Shown here piece by piece: positions 7,271 through 15,778 of a stretch of DNA of 40,895 nt (positions within the stretch are counted from its first letter, which is position 1; every line of letters begins with the position of its first letter). Below the pieces are notes generated by a model. That model was given only the letters and a program-made list of their open reading frames with translations, searched no databases and was not told the DNA's origin. A program made the translations under genes and the position numbers. The stretch is from positions 1 to 40,895 of the forward strand of contig CADAPM010000016.1 in the NCBI GenBank assembly GCA_902789795.1. Reading direction: 5' to 3'. This stretch comes from an uncultured Eubacteriales bacterium (lineage in GTDB: Bacteria; Bacillota; Clostridia; Christensenellales; Aristaeellaceae).

Positions 7271-8731
7271 ATGTACAGAAAACGCCCATGGATCCGTGCT
7301 GTGTGCCGGGCGCTGGCGCTTGCGGGCTGCATAGCGCTCATGCCTTTGTCTGCGCTGTCTGATGAGACCGCGCCTCTGCGCCTGGAGGCGGAGGAGGGCG
7401 AGATGTCGGGCAGCGTCAAAGCGGTGCAGACCTGGGCGGAAGGATTTAGAGCTGCGGGGGACAGTGTGGCCATGAAGATCACGATCTGCGACGAAGGCAT
7501 GTATGATATCACCGCGATCCTGGCCAGCATGGACGGCAGCCACAAGGAGAACCCCGTGCTGCTGGACGGTGAGAACATAGGCTCGGTGATTGCGGAGGGC
7601 AAGGACTTCATCCGCAGCTCCCTGCCGCACGTTTACCTGACCGCAGGGGAGCACACCCTGAGCCTCGGCACCAGCTGGGGCTGGATCAAGCTGGATGCGC
7701 TGGAGCTCGCGCCCGCCGAGCCGCTGCCGGAGGACCTGTACGACGTGGAGCCGGTGCTGGTGAACCCGGACCCGACCCCCGAAGCGCAGCGGCTGTTTAA
7801 CTGGCTTTGCGAGTGCTACGGAAAAAAGATCATTACCGGCCAGTACTGCGACGGCGGCATGTACGGCCTGGAGAACCAGGCCATCTGGCGGGCCACGGGC
7901 GGCGCTTATCCCGCGATCCTGGGCCTGGACATGATCGAGTATACGCCCTCCCGGGTCGAGCATGGCGCCCAGGGCAAGTCCGTGGATCAGGCGATCGAAT
8001 ACTGGGACAAGGGCGGTATCGTGACCTTCTGCTGGCACTGGAATGCCCCAGGCCCCTACCTGCAGGCTCACCGCTGGTACTCCGGCTTCTATACCCAGTA
8101 CACGAGCTTCGACCTGGGCAAGGTGATGAGCGGGGAAGACCAGGTGGGCTACGACCTGTTGATCCGGGACATCGACGCCATCGCCGCCCAGCTGAAGCGC
8201 CTGAAGGACGCGGGCGTGCCGGTCTTGTGGCGGCCCCTGCACGAGGCCAGCGGCGGCTGGTTCTGGTGGGGCGCTTCCGGGCCGGAAAACTACAAGAAGC
8301 TGTGGAACCTGCTGTACGACCGGCTGACCAACCTCCACGGCCTCAACAACCTGATCTGGATCTGGAACGGCCAGAAGGCGGACTGGTACCCCGGGGACGC
8401 CACGGTGGACATCATCGGCGAGGACATCTACCCCGGCGAGCGGGTGTACAACTCCCAGAGCGCCAAGTTCATCGAATGCCTGGGGTATACGGACGCGCGC
8501 AAGATGATCATCCTGTCCGAAAACGGCTGCGTGCCGGATCCGGACCTGCTGTTCCGCGACGGCACGGTGTGGGGCAGCTACTGTACCTGGGGCGGGGATT
8601 TCGTGCTCAAGAGCAACAAGTTCAACAAGCCCAGCGAACAGTATACCGAAGTCTGGCTGCTCAAAAAGATGTACGATGACGAGCGTTCGGTGACCCGGGC
8701 GGATATCCCGGATCTGAAGAGCGGAGAATGA
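7271..8731 (+). CDS. Secreted GH26 endo-beta-1,4-mannanase with N-terminal CBM35-like domain
   Basis: A 486-residue enzyme predicted to cut the beta-1,4-mannosyl backbone of mannan or glucomannan outside the cell. After an N-terminal export signal, residues about 36-147 form a beta-sandwich beginning LRLEAEEGEMSG, typical of CBM35-like mannan/uronate-binding modules. The catalytic domain spans about 170-470, with acid/base Glu325 in WRPLHEASGGWFWWG and nucleophile Glu417 in ILSENG, both characteristic of GH26 mannanases. LAGC at 17-20 could be a lipobox, which would tether the enzyme to the membrane, but the hydrophobic stretch before it is short, so free secretion is also possible. The ATG at 7271 has GGAGG 6 bp upstream; an upstream ATG at 7223 does not. 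It is the first gene of the transport operon, 38 bp before the binding-protein gene. Confidence 0.93.
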   Translation: MYRKRPWIRAVCRALALAGCIALMPLSALSDETAPLRLEAEEGEMSGSVKAVQTWAEGFRAAGDSVAMKITICDEGMYDITAILASMDGSHKENPVLLDGENIGSVIAEGKDFIRSSLPHVYLTAGEHTLSLGTSWGWIKLDALELAPAEPLPEDLYDVEPVLVNPDPTPEAQRLFNWLCECYGKKIITGQYCDGGMYGLENQAIWRATGGAYPAILGLDMIEYTPSRVEHGAQGKSVDQAIEYWDKGGIVTFCWHWNAPGPYLQAHRWYSGFYTQYTSFDLGKVMSGEDQVGYDLLIRDIDAIAAQLKRLKDAGVPVLWRPLHEASGGWFWWGASGPENYKKLWNLLYDRLTNLHGLNNLIWIWNGQKADWYPGDATVDIIGEDIYPGERVYNSQSAKFIECLGYTDARKMIILSENGCVPDPDLLFRDGTVWGSYCTWGGDFVLKSNKFNKPSEQYTEVWLLKKMYDDERSVTRADIPDLKSGE

Positions 8732-8769
8732 CCCTCCGATATAGAACCAACTGACAGGAGCGGGTTAGC

Positions 8770-11757
8770 ATGAAGAAATGGATTGGTCTGGCGTTGGCGC
8801 TCATGCTGCTGGGCATGGTCCCATCGGCGCTGGCGGTCACGGATCTGTCTGTGGAAGCGTACGAAAAGCTGGTCAGCACCTACTCGATCGATGAAAGCAT
8901 TCCGGCTTACGATGAGTATATGGAGCTGCATCCCGGCGCGCATCCGGAGGCCGAGATCGTGATCGAAGGCGCCCAGGCGGTGCGCTATGAGGAAGAGGGG
9001 CAGGCGGGCCCCACGGTGCTCACCGATTATGAAGGCATGGCGGGCGACGCCCTGCTGACCGGTGAAGAAGCGCTGGCGGAATGGGAATTCCAGGTCGCCG
9101 AGCCTGGCTGGTACGACCTGCACGTGACCTACTACCCCTACGCGGGTAAGAACTCGGAGATCCAGCGCGCCTTCTTCCTGGACGGGAAGCTGCCCTATGA
9201 CGAGCTGTCCCTGATTGCCTTCACCCGCGTGTGGCGCAACGATACCCATGAGGGCGTCGCCCGCGTCACGGACGATAAGGGCGTCCAGGTGATCACCTGG
9301 CTCAAGGACAACCAGGGCAACGACCTGAAGCCCTCGCCGGAGGAAGCCCCCGAATGGGTGGAGACCGCCGTGTACGACAGCAACGGCTACATCACCGACT
9401 GCCTGAGCGTCTACCTGGAGGCAGGCGGGCACACCCTGAGCATGCTTTCGCTGCGCGAGCCCATGCTGGTCAGGAGCCTGACCTTTAAAAATGAAGGCCG
9501 CCCCGCCGCCTATGCTGAGACCACATCGGCCACAGGCTCCGGGGCCAGCGGCGTTTCCGTGCGCATCGAGGCCGAGACCGCGCAGAAGACCTCCTCCCAG
9601 ATGCTGTACCCGGTACAGGACCAGGCGAGCGCGGCGGTGTACCCGTCCAGCGCCAGGTACCTGCTCAATAATACCATCGGCGGCAACGCCTGGAAGAACG
9701 CGGGCCAGTGGATCGAGTGGGAGTTCGAGGTGCCCGCGGAGGGCGATTACTGCCTGACCTTCTACGACAAGCAGAACTTCGTGCGAGGCATCGACATCTA
9801 CCGCAAGATCTATGTGGACGGGAAGGTGCCCTTCGCCGAGTTCGGCGCCCTGGCCTTCCCTTACGGCCAGAACTGGCGCATGGAGACCGCGTCGGATGAG
9901 AGCGGCAAGCCCTTCCGGGTGCACCTGACCGCCGGCCGCCACACCCTGCGCATGGAGGTGGTGCTGGGCAAAATGGCCGGCATCATCAGCCAGGTGCAGC
10001 AGTGCGTGCTGCAGCTGAATGCCATTTACCGCCAGGTGCTCTACATCACCGGCGTTTCCCCGGACCAGTACCGCGACTACCAGATCGAGCGCAGCCTCCC
10101 GGGCCTGAAACAGGAGCTCGTGGACGTGCAGGCCGACCTGCGCAAGGCCATCACCGTGCTGGAAGCCACGGCGGGACATTCGAGCGACAAGCTGACCGTG
10201 CTCAGGACCATGGACGACCAGCTGGACGAGCTGATCGAGGACCAGGAGCGCTTCACGGAGGTCCTTTCTTCCTATAAGACGAACGTGCGCGCCTGCGGCA
10301 ACTGGATCACCCAGGTGCTGGGGCAGCCCTTGCAGATCGACCGCATTTACGTGCACACCGCCGATGTGAAGCCCGCGGTGGAGAACGGCGGCTTCCTGGC
10401 CGGCCTGGCCCATGAGGCCGAGCGCCTGTTCAGCTCCTTCGTGATCGACTACAACCAGGTCGGCAATGTGGCCGAGACCGGGGGAGAGGCCAAGGTCATC
10501 ACCCTCTGGATCGGCACCGGCCGCGACCAGGCCAACGTCATCAAGTCCATGATCGACGAAAACTTCACGCCGGAGACCGGCATCAGCGTGAACGTGCAGC
10601 TGGTGGATATGAACACCCTGCTGCGCGCCACCCTGTCCGGCCAGGGCCCCGACGTGGCGATCCAGGTGGCCAACACCACCGGCATCGCCGGCGCGGTCAT
10701 GAACACCGGCAACGATACGCCCATGAACTACGGTCTGCGCCACGCCGTCCTGGACCTGACCAAGTTTGCGGACTTTTCCGAGGTCGCGTCCCGGTTCATG
10801 CCCAGCGCCCTGGTGCCCTTCTCCTTCAACGGCGCCACCTACGCTCTGCCCGACACCCAGACCTTCCCCATGATGTTCTACCGCAAGGACATCCTCGCGG
10901 AGATCGGCATGGAGGTGCCTGAGACCTGGGACGACGTGAAGGTGTCCATGAGCGTGCTTTCCAAGAACCAGATGGAGTTCGGCATGCTGCCGGGCGAGCA
11001 GACCTTCGCCATGCTTCTGTACCAGGCGGGCGGCGAGTATTACACCGAGAACGGCGACGCCTCCGCGCTGGACAGCGATGTGGCCATCAACGTGTTCCGC
11101 CGCTACTGCGAGTTTTACACCGACTACCGGCTGGACCGCGCCACCAGCGTGGAGGAGCGCTTCCGCACCGGCGAGTGCCCCATCATCATTTCTGACTATA
11201 CTACCTATAATAACCTCCAGGTCTCTGCGCCTGACATCAAGGGCCTGTGGGACTTCACCCACGTACCCGGCACCCTCGCGGCGGACGGCACGCTGGACAC
11301 CACCACCGGCTGCAGCGGCCTGGCGGACATCATCATGAGCGCCACCAAGGAGCCGGAAGCCTGCTGGGAGTTCCTCAAGTGGTGGACGAGAGCGGACACC
11401 CAGACCCTGTACGGCCGCGAGATGGAATCCCTGATGGGCTCCTCCGCCCGCGTGGCCACGGCCAATCAGGAGGCGCTGGCCAACCTGTCCTGGCCCATCC
11501 GCGACTACAAGGCCCTGGCGGAACAGTTCCAGCACGTCAAGGGCATCCCGCAGGTGCCCGGCGGCTACTACACCTGGCGTAACGTGAACAACGCCTTCTA
11601 CGCGGTGACCACGGACAACGCCAGCAAGGGCCGCAACGAGTCCGGCAACACGCCCCGCGAGGAGCTGATGGACAAGATCTACTACATCAATGCTGAGATC
11701 ACCTACAAGCGCACGGAATTCGGCCTGCCGACCGCGCAGGTCAGAGAGGAGGAGTAA
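8770..11757 (+). CDS. Extracellular solute-binding protein fused to two carbohydrate-binding-like domains
   Basis: A 995-residue exported protein, more than twice the usual length of a CUT1 binding protein. Residues 1-22 are a signal peptide (SALA-VT) with no lipobox cysteine. Two beta-sandwich domains resembling CBM or galactose-binding folds follow at about 62-240 and 264-420, each ending in a sequence like EAGGHTLSM or TAGRHTLRMEV. A helical, partly coiled-coil stretch lies at about 430-570. The C-terminal domain (about 575-990) is a family-1 sugar-binding protein (VITLWIGTGRDQANVIKSMI, GQGPDVAIQV, YALPDTQTFPMMFYRKDIL, ACWEFLKWWT). The likely role is to hold a polysaccharide and pass oligosaccharides to the permeases. 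The start has AGGAG 9 bp upstream, and the stop is 1 bp before the first permease gene. Confidence 0.85.
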   Translation: MKKWIGLALALMLLGMVPSALAVTDLSVEAYEKLVSTYSIDESIPAYDEYMELHPGAHPEAEIVIEGAQAVRYEEEGQAGPTVLTDYEGMAGDALLTGEEALAEWEFQVAEPGWYDLHVTYYPYAGKNSEIQRAFFLDGKLPYDELSLIAFTRVWRNDTHEGVARVTDDKGVQVITWLKDNQGNDLKPSPEEAPEWVETAVYDSNGYITDCLSVYLEAGGHTLSMLSLREPMLVRSLTFKNEGRPAAYAETTSATGSGASGVSVRIEAETAQKTSSQMLYPVQDQASAAVYPSSARYLLNNTIGGNAWKNAGQWIEWEFEVPAEGDYCLTFYDKQNFVRGIDIYRKIYVDGKVPFAEFGALAFPYGQNWRMETASDESGKPFRVHLTAGRHTLRMEVVLGKMAGIISQVQQCVLQLNAIYRQVLYITGVSPDQYRDYQIERSLPGLKQELVDVQADLRKAITVLEATAGHSSDKLTVLRTMDDQLDELIEDQERFTEVLSSYKTNVRACGNWITQVLGQPLQIDRIYVHTADVKPAVENGGFLAGLAHEAERLFSSFVIDYNQVGNVAETGGEAKVITLWIGTGRDQANVIKSMIDENFTPETGISVNVQLVDMNTLLRATLSGQGPDVAIQVANTTGIAGAVMNTGNDTPMNYGLRHAVLDLTKFADFSEVASRFMPSALVPFSFNGATYALPDTQTFPMMFYRKDILAEIGMEVPETWDDVKVSMSVLSKNQMEFGMLPGEQTFAMLLYQAGGEYYTENGDASALDSDVAINVFRRYCEFYTDYRLDRATSVEERFRTGECPIIISDYTTYNNLQVSAPDIKGLWDFTHVPGTLAADGTLDTTTGCSGLADIIMSATKEPEACWEFLKWWTRADTQTLYGREMESLMGSSARVATANQEALANLSWPIRDYKALAEQFQHVKGIPQVPGGYYTWRNVNNAFYAVTTDNASKGRNESGNTPREELMDKIYYINAEITYKRTEFGLPTAQVREEE

Positions 11758-11758
11758 G

Positions 11759-12691
11759 ATGAGCCAGGCACAAGCCAAGCGGTTACCCAAGACTCAGCGC
11801 TATGACCTTCGGCATGAGATCTGGAAGAGCAGAGCTTCCTACATGCTGATCGCGCCGTACTTCATCCTGTTCTTCCTGTTTACGGTGCTGCCGGTGCTGA
11901 TGTCCGTGTACCTGTCCTTCACCTACTTCAATATGCTGGAGCCGCCCCGCTTCGTGGGCTGGGCCAACTATGTGAAGCTCTTGCTGGAGGATGACATCTT
12001 CATCATTTCTCTGCGCAATACCCTTTTGTTCGCGGTGATCACGGGCCCGGTCAGCTACATGCTGTGCCTGCTCTTCGCCTGGATCATCAACGAATTCAAG
12101 CCCAAGGTGCGCGCGCTGTTGACCCTGGTCTTCTACGCACCGTCCATCTGCGGCAACGCCTACATGGTCTGGAACCTGATCCTGACCGGCGACCGCTACG
12201 GCTACCTGAACGGCTTCCTGCTGCGCCTGGACCTGATCAACGAGCCCATCCTGTGGATGCAGACGGAAAAGTACATCATGCCGGTGCTGATCGTGGTCCA
12301 GCTGTGGCTGAGCCTCGGTACGGGCTTCCTGTCCTTCATCGCCGGTCTGCAGACCGTGGATAAGGGCATGTATGAGGCTGCGGCCATCGACGGTGTCAAG
12401 AACCGCTGGCAGGAATTGTGGTTCGTGACCCTGCCGGCCATGAAGCCCCAGCTGCTGTTCGGCGCGGTCATGCAGATCACGCAGTCCTTCGCAGTGGCGG
12501 ATATCTCCATCTGGCTGGCGGGCAACCCGTCGGTCAACTACGCGGGCGCCACGGTGGTCACCCACCTGCTGGACTACGGCTCCACGCGTCTGGACATGGG
12601 CTACGCCTCCGCTATCGCCACCATCCTCTTCCTGCTGATGGTGGGCACCAACCAGCTGGTGCAGAGGATCCTGAGAAGGGTGGGTGAGTGA
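11759..12691 (+). CDS. CUT1 sugar ABC transporter permease, MalF-type (pair 1)
   Basis: A 310-residue membrane protein with six predicted transmembrane segments. The ATPase-docking EAA loop is EAAAIDGVKNRWQELWFVTLP (about 208-228), as in permeases of the carbohydrate-uptake-transporter-1 family. The ATG at 11759 follows GGAGGAGTAAG and comes 1 bp after the preceding stop; a longer frame from 11690 runs inside the binding-protein gene and is rejected. It pairs with the next gene to form the translocation channel for the 995-residue binding protein. No ATPase of the MsmX/MalK type is encoded in the window, so a shared ATPase elsewhere is inferred. Confidence 0.93.
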   Translation: MSQAQAKRLPKTQRYDLRHEIWKSRASYMLIAPYFILFFLFTVLPVLMSVYLSFTYFNMLEPPRFVGWANYVKLLLEDDIFIISLRNTLLFAVITGPVSYMLCLLFAWIINEFKPKVRALLTLVFYAPSICGNAYMVWNLILTGDRYGYLNGFLLRLDLINEPILWMQTEKYIMPVLIVVQLWLSLGTGFLSFIAGLQTVDKGMYEAAAIDGVKNRWQELWFVTLPAMKPQLLFGAVMQITQSFAVADISIWLAGNPSVNYAGATVVTHLLDYGSTRLDMGYASAIATILFLLMVGTNQLVQRILRRVGE

Positions 12692-12692
12692 G

Positions 12693-13622
12693 ATGCCGGC
12701 GACTGCAGTCAAACGTCCCGCTGAGACCGAGCCCGTCCGCAAGGTGAAACCCAAGAGGATCAAGAAGCTCAGGACCGGCAGCGGCAAGCTGAACCGATCC
12801 CTGGCGGGCAACACCCTGCTGTTCATCCTGATGGGCATCTGCGGCGTATTCATGGTCTTGCCGCTGGTGATGATCGTCAACAACGCGCTGAAGCCGCTGG
12901 ACGAGATCTACCAGTTCCCGCCCCGCATCTTTGTGCGCAACCCCACTCTGACCAACTTCAGCGACCTGTTCGTGCTGATGAACGAGAGCTGGGTGCCCTT
13001 CTCCCGGTACGTGTTCAACACCATCATCATCACCCTGGGCGGCATGATCGGCCACGTCATCATCGCTTCCATGGCCGCCTATCCGCTGGCGAAGCACAAG
13101 TTCCCAGGCCTCAAGCTGCTGTTCTCCATGGTCGTACTGTCCATGATGTTCTCCTGGACCGTCACCCAGATCCCGCAGTACCTGATCATCTCCTGGCTGG
13201 GCATCAACAACACCTACGCGGCGCTGATCCTGCCCGCCTGGTCCTACGGCATGGGCCTGTACCTGATGAAGCAGTTCATGGAGCAGCTGCCCGACTCGCT
13301 GATGGAGAGCGCGCGTCTGCAGGGCGCCAACGAGTGGCAGATCTTCTGGAAGATCGTCATGCCCAACGTGCGTCCCGCCTGGCTGACCCTGGCTATCTTC
13401 CAGTTCCAGGCCATGTGGGGCAACACCGGCGGCATGTTCCTGCGCTCTGAGGAACTGAAGCCCCTGCAGTACGCGCTGCAGCAGATCACCTCCGGCGGCG
13501 TGAGCCGCGCCGGCGCGGGCGCAGCGGTGACCTTCATCATCGCAGCCATCCCCATCACCTTCTTCCTCATCTGCCAGAGCTCCATTCTTGAGACCATGAC
13601 CACCTCGGGCATGAAAGACTAA
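12693..13622 (+). CDS. CUT1 sugar ABC transporter permease, MalG-type (pair 1)
   Basis: A 309-residue permease with six hydrophobic segments after a basic N-terminal tail (KVKPKRIKKLRTGSGK). The EAA loop reads MESARLQGANEWQIFWKIVM. It partners the MalF-type gene just upstream. The ATG at 12693 lies 1 bp after the previous stop; an overlapping GTG at 12684 is a possible alternative that adds three residues. The next gene begins 14 bp downstream, so it belongs to the same operon. Confidence 0.92.
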   Translation: MPATAVKRPAETEPVRKVKPKRIKKLRTGSGKLNRSLAGNTLLFILMGICGVFMVLPLVMIVNNALKPLDEIYQFPPRIFVRNPTLTNFSDLFVLMNESWVPFSRYVFNTIIITLGGMIGHVIIASMAAYPLAKHKFPGLKLLFSMVVLSMMFSWTVTQIPQYLIISWLGINNTYAALILPAWSYGMGLYLMKQFMEQLPDSLMESARLQGANEWQIFWKIVMPNVRPAWLTLAIFQFQAMWGNTGGMFLRSEELKPLQYALQQITSGGVSRAGAGAAVTFIIAAIPITFFLICQSSILETMTTSGMKD

Positions 13623-13636
13623 GGGAGGCGACAGAC

Positions 13637-15133
13637 GTGAGAATGAGAAAATGCTTCCCCCGGACGCTCTGCCTGGCCGCGGTGCTGTGTCTGATCGCCT
13701 CCTGCGCCTGGGCCAACGACAGCCTGCCCTATGACTGCTACAATTACGACTACTGGAACAACATCCTGTACACGCCCGCGCCCTACGTGCCGGATGGCAG
13801 TATTTCCGGTGCGACGCTGGAGTGGCAGGGCCAGCCCCTGGGCGCGTTCCGCATGCCCCAGGACCTGTGCGTGTCCCCGGAGGGGAACGTCTACATCGCC
13901 GATACGGGCAATAACCGCATCGTGGTACTGTCCGGCGATTTGAAGACGGTGCTCCAGGTGATCACCGACTTTGACGCCAACGGCAAAAAGGAGACCTTCA
14001 GCTCTCCCTACGGTGTGGCGGTATCCCAGAACGAACAGCTGTACGTGGCGGACTCCCAGAACCACCGCATCGTAGTGCTGGAGCTGGACGGCTCCTTCGT
14101 CAAGTACGTGCAGGACCCCAAGAGCGAGGTCCTGGACGAGAAATTCGTGTTCACGCCTCTCAAAGTCAGCGTGGACTATGCCGACCGCGTGTACTGTGTG
14201 GCCCAGAACATGTTCCAGGGCATCATGGTCTTCACCGCGGAGGGCGACTTCACCGGCTTCTTCGGCACCATCAGCGTCAAGATCAGCCTGTGGGAAAAGT
14301 TCTGGCGCAAGGTGTCCACCAAGGAAGAGCGCTCCAAGCAGCAGCTCTTCATCCCGACGGAGTTCACCGGTATCGACGTGGACGACGAGGGCTATGTGTA
14401 CACGTCCAACAAGGATACGGACGGCATCCAGGCGGTGCGCCGCCTGAACCCCAAGGGCGAGGACGTCATCCGCAAGGGCGCCAAGGAGAACCTGGGCGGC
14501 GACCGCGTGTTCGGCACCGTGGGCAACTATTCCGGCCCGAGCCAGATCGTGGACGTGGTCTACCGCGACCACGGCATCTACTCCCTGCTGGACGCCCGCA
14601 GGGGCAGGGTCTTCACCTATGATCACGAAGGCAACCTGCTGTACATCTTCGGCGGCATCGGCACCCAGGAGGGCACCTTCCGCGTGCCCGCGGCCATCGA
14701 GCACCTGGGCAGCCGGCTGATCGTGCTGGACAGCCAGCAGGCCAATGTCTGCATCTTCTCCGAGACCGAGTACGGGCGGCTCATCAACCAGGCGGTGAGC
14801 CTGCGCTACGACGGCGACGAGAGCCAGGCCGTGCCCCTCTGGCAGGAGGTGCTGCGCCTGGACGAAAACAACGAGCTGGCCAACAGCGGCATCGGCAAGG
14901 CCTACCTCTCGGCCGGGGACAACGAAAAGGCCCTGACCTACCTGCGCCGGGGCATGAACCGGGCGTACTACTCCGTGGCCTTCAAGCGCTGGCGCAATGA
15001 GATGCTTGCCGGCAACATCAGCTGGATCCTGACCCTGGTGGTAGTGCTGGTGATCCTGCTCATGGTCTGGAAGCGCGTGCTGAAGCCCAGACTTGCCGCG
15101 GCCAGAACAGCGAAAGGGGGGAGGACCGCGTGA
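13637..15133 (+). CDS. Exported NHL-repeat/TPR protein with C-terminal membrane anchor
   Basis: A 498-residue protein predicted to act on the outer face of the membrane. An N-terminal signal segment contains IASC (20-23), a possible lipobox, or may be cut at AWA-ND. Residues about 60-380 form a beta-propeller of NHL repeats (for example RMPQDLCVSPEGNVYIADTG and SSPYGVAVSQNEQLYVADSQ). Residues about 385-450 look like one or two TPR helices (VPLWQEVLRLDENNELANSG), and about 455-478 is a transmembrane helix followed by a basic cytoplasmic tail. The GTG at 13637 is chosen because GGAGG lies 8 bp upstream; ATG at 13643 is possible. Its end overlaps the Yip1-like gene by 4 bp. NHL propellers bind proteins or glycans; a role in assembling or sensing for this transporter is inference. 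Confidence 0.82.
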   Translation: MRMRKCFPRTLCLAAVLCLIASCAWANDSLPYDCYNYDYWNNILYTPAPYVPDGSISGATLEWQGQPLGAFRMPQDLCVSPEGNVYIADTGNNRIVVLSGDLKTVLQVITDFDANGKKETFSSPYGVAVSQNEQLYVADSQNHRIVVLELDGSFVKYVQDPKSEVLDEKFVFTPLKVSVDYADRVYCVAQNMFQGIMVFTAEGDFTGFFGTISVKISLWEKFWRKVSTKEERSKQQLFIPTEFTGIDVDDEGYVYTSNKDTDGIQAVRRLNPKGEDVIRKGAKENLGGDRVFGTVGNYSGPSQIVDVVYRDHGIYSLLDARRGRVFTYDHEGNLLYIFGGIGTQEGTFRVPAAIEHLGSRLIVLDSQQANVCIFSETEYGRLINQAVSLRYDGDESQAVPLWQEVLRLDENNELANSGIGKAYLSAGDNEKALTYLRRGMNRAYYSVAFKRWRNEMLAGNISWILTLVVVLVILLMVWKRVLKPRLAAARTAKGGRTA

Positions 15134-15762
15134 AAGACATGTTCAGCAAGGAGCGGTGGAAGTACCTCTTTTATACCGTGAGCCATCCCTCTGACGGCTT
15201 CTACTGGATCCGTCACCAGGAGCGCGGCAGCATCGGCATCGCCATCCTGCTGGTGGTGCTGTACGGCGTCGTCTTCTCCATGAACCGGATCTACGCCAGC
15301 TTCGTGGTCAACGACATCGAGCCCCGTACCGTCAATTCCGTGGCGGAGCTGGCCGGCGTGCTGATCCTCTATCTGGTGCTCTGCGTGGGCAACTGGTCCG
15401 TGACCTGTCTGATGGAGGGCGAGGGCCGCTTCAAGGATATCCTGATCGCCGTGGGCTACTCCATGCTGCCCATGGTGGTGGGCACGGTGCTGGCCACCAT
15501 CGTCTCCCAGGGTGTGGCGGAGAATGAAGAAGCCTTCTATTCCATCATCATGGGCCTGGGCACGGCCTATACCGTCATCATGATGCTCATCGGCATCATG
15601 CAGGTGCACAATTATACGCTGGGGAAGACGCTGACCACATTGTTCCTGACCGTGGTGGCGATGTTCATCATCATCTTCCTGGCGCTGCTGGTTTTCAACT
15701 TCATCACTCAGGTGTATAGCTTCTTCAGAAGCATCTACACCGAGCTGGTCTTCCGTGTGTGA
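15130..15762 (+). CDS. Yip1-domain integral membrane protein
   Basis: A 210-residue membrane protein with about five hydrophobic segments (GIAILLVVLYGVVFSM, LAGVLILYLVLCVGNW, LIAVGYSMLPMVVGTVLA, IMGLGTAYTVIMMLIGIM and TTLFLTVVAMFIIIFLALLV). The pattern matches the Yip1 family. An N-terminal segment, YTVSHPSDGFYWIRHQERGS, is typical of bacterial members found beside polysaccharide transport genes. It starts at a GTG overlapping the NHL gene stop (GTGA) and ends 16 bp before the DUF5696 gene, so the three are translationally linked. Bacterial Yip1 proteins have no firm biochemical function; scaffolding of the neighbouring membrane proteins is a guess. Confidence 0.8.
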   Translation: MKDMFSKERWKYLFYTVSHPSDGFYWIRHQERGSIGIAILLVVLYGVVFSMNRIYASFVVNDIEPRTVNSVAELAGVLILYLVLCVGNWSVTCLMEGEGRFKDILIAVGYSMLPMVVGTVLATIVSQGVAENEEAFYSIIMGLGTAYTVIMMLIGIMQVHNYTLGKTLTTLFLTVVAMFIIIFLALLVFNFITQVYSFFRSIYTELVFRV

Positions 15763-15778
15763 GAGGGGGTCTGGGATA

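Noticed and set aside
11690-11758. Longer N-terminus for the first permease
   Set aside because: It would lie inside the binding-protein gene and gives a basic, non-conserved peptide; the ATG at 11759 has a proper ribosome site.
8578-11790. Very long minus-strand open frame (over 1000 codons) opposite the solute-binding-protein gene
   Set aside because: It has no ribosome site, its product is a His/Gln/Gly/Val-rich string without domains, and the + strand has a clear signal peptide and binding-protein fold. It arises from the G+C-rich codon use of the true gene. The same holds for long antisense frames at 15725-18370 and 19265-22042.
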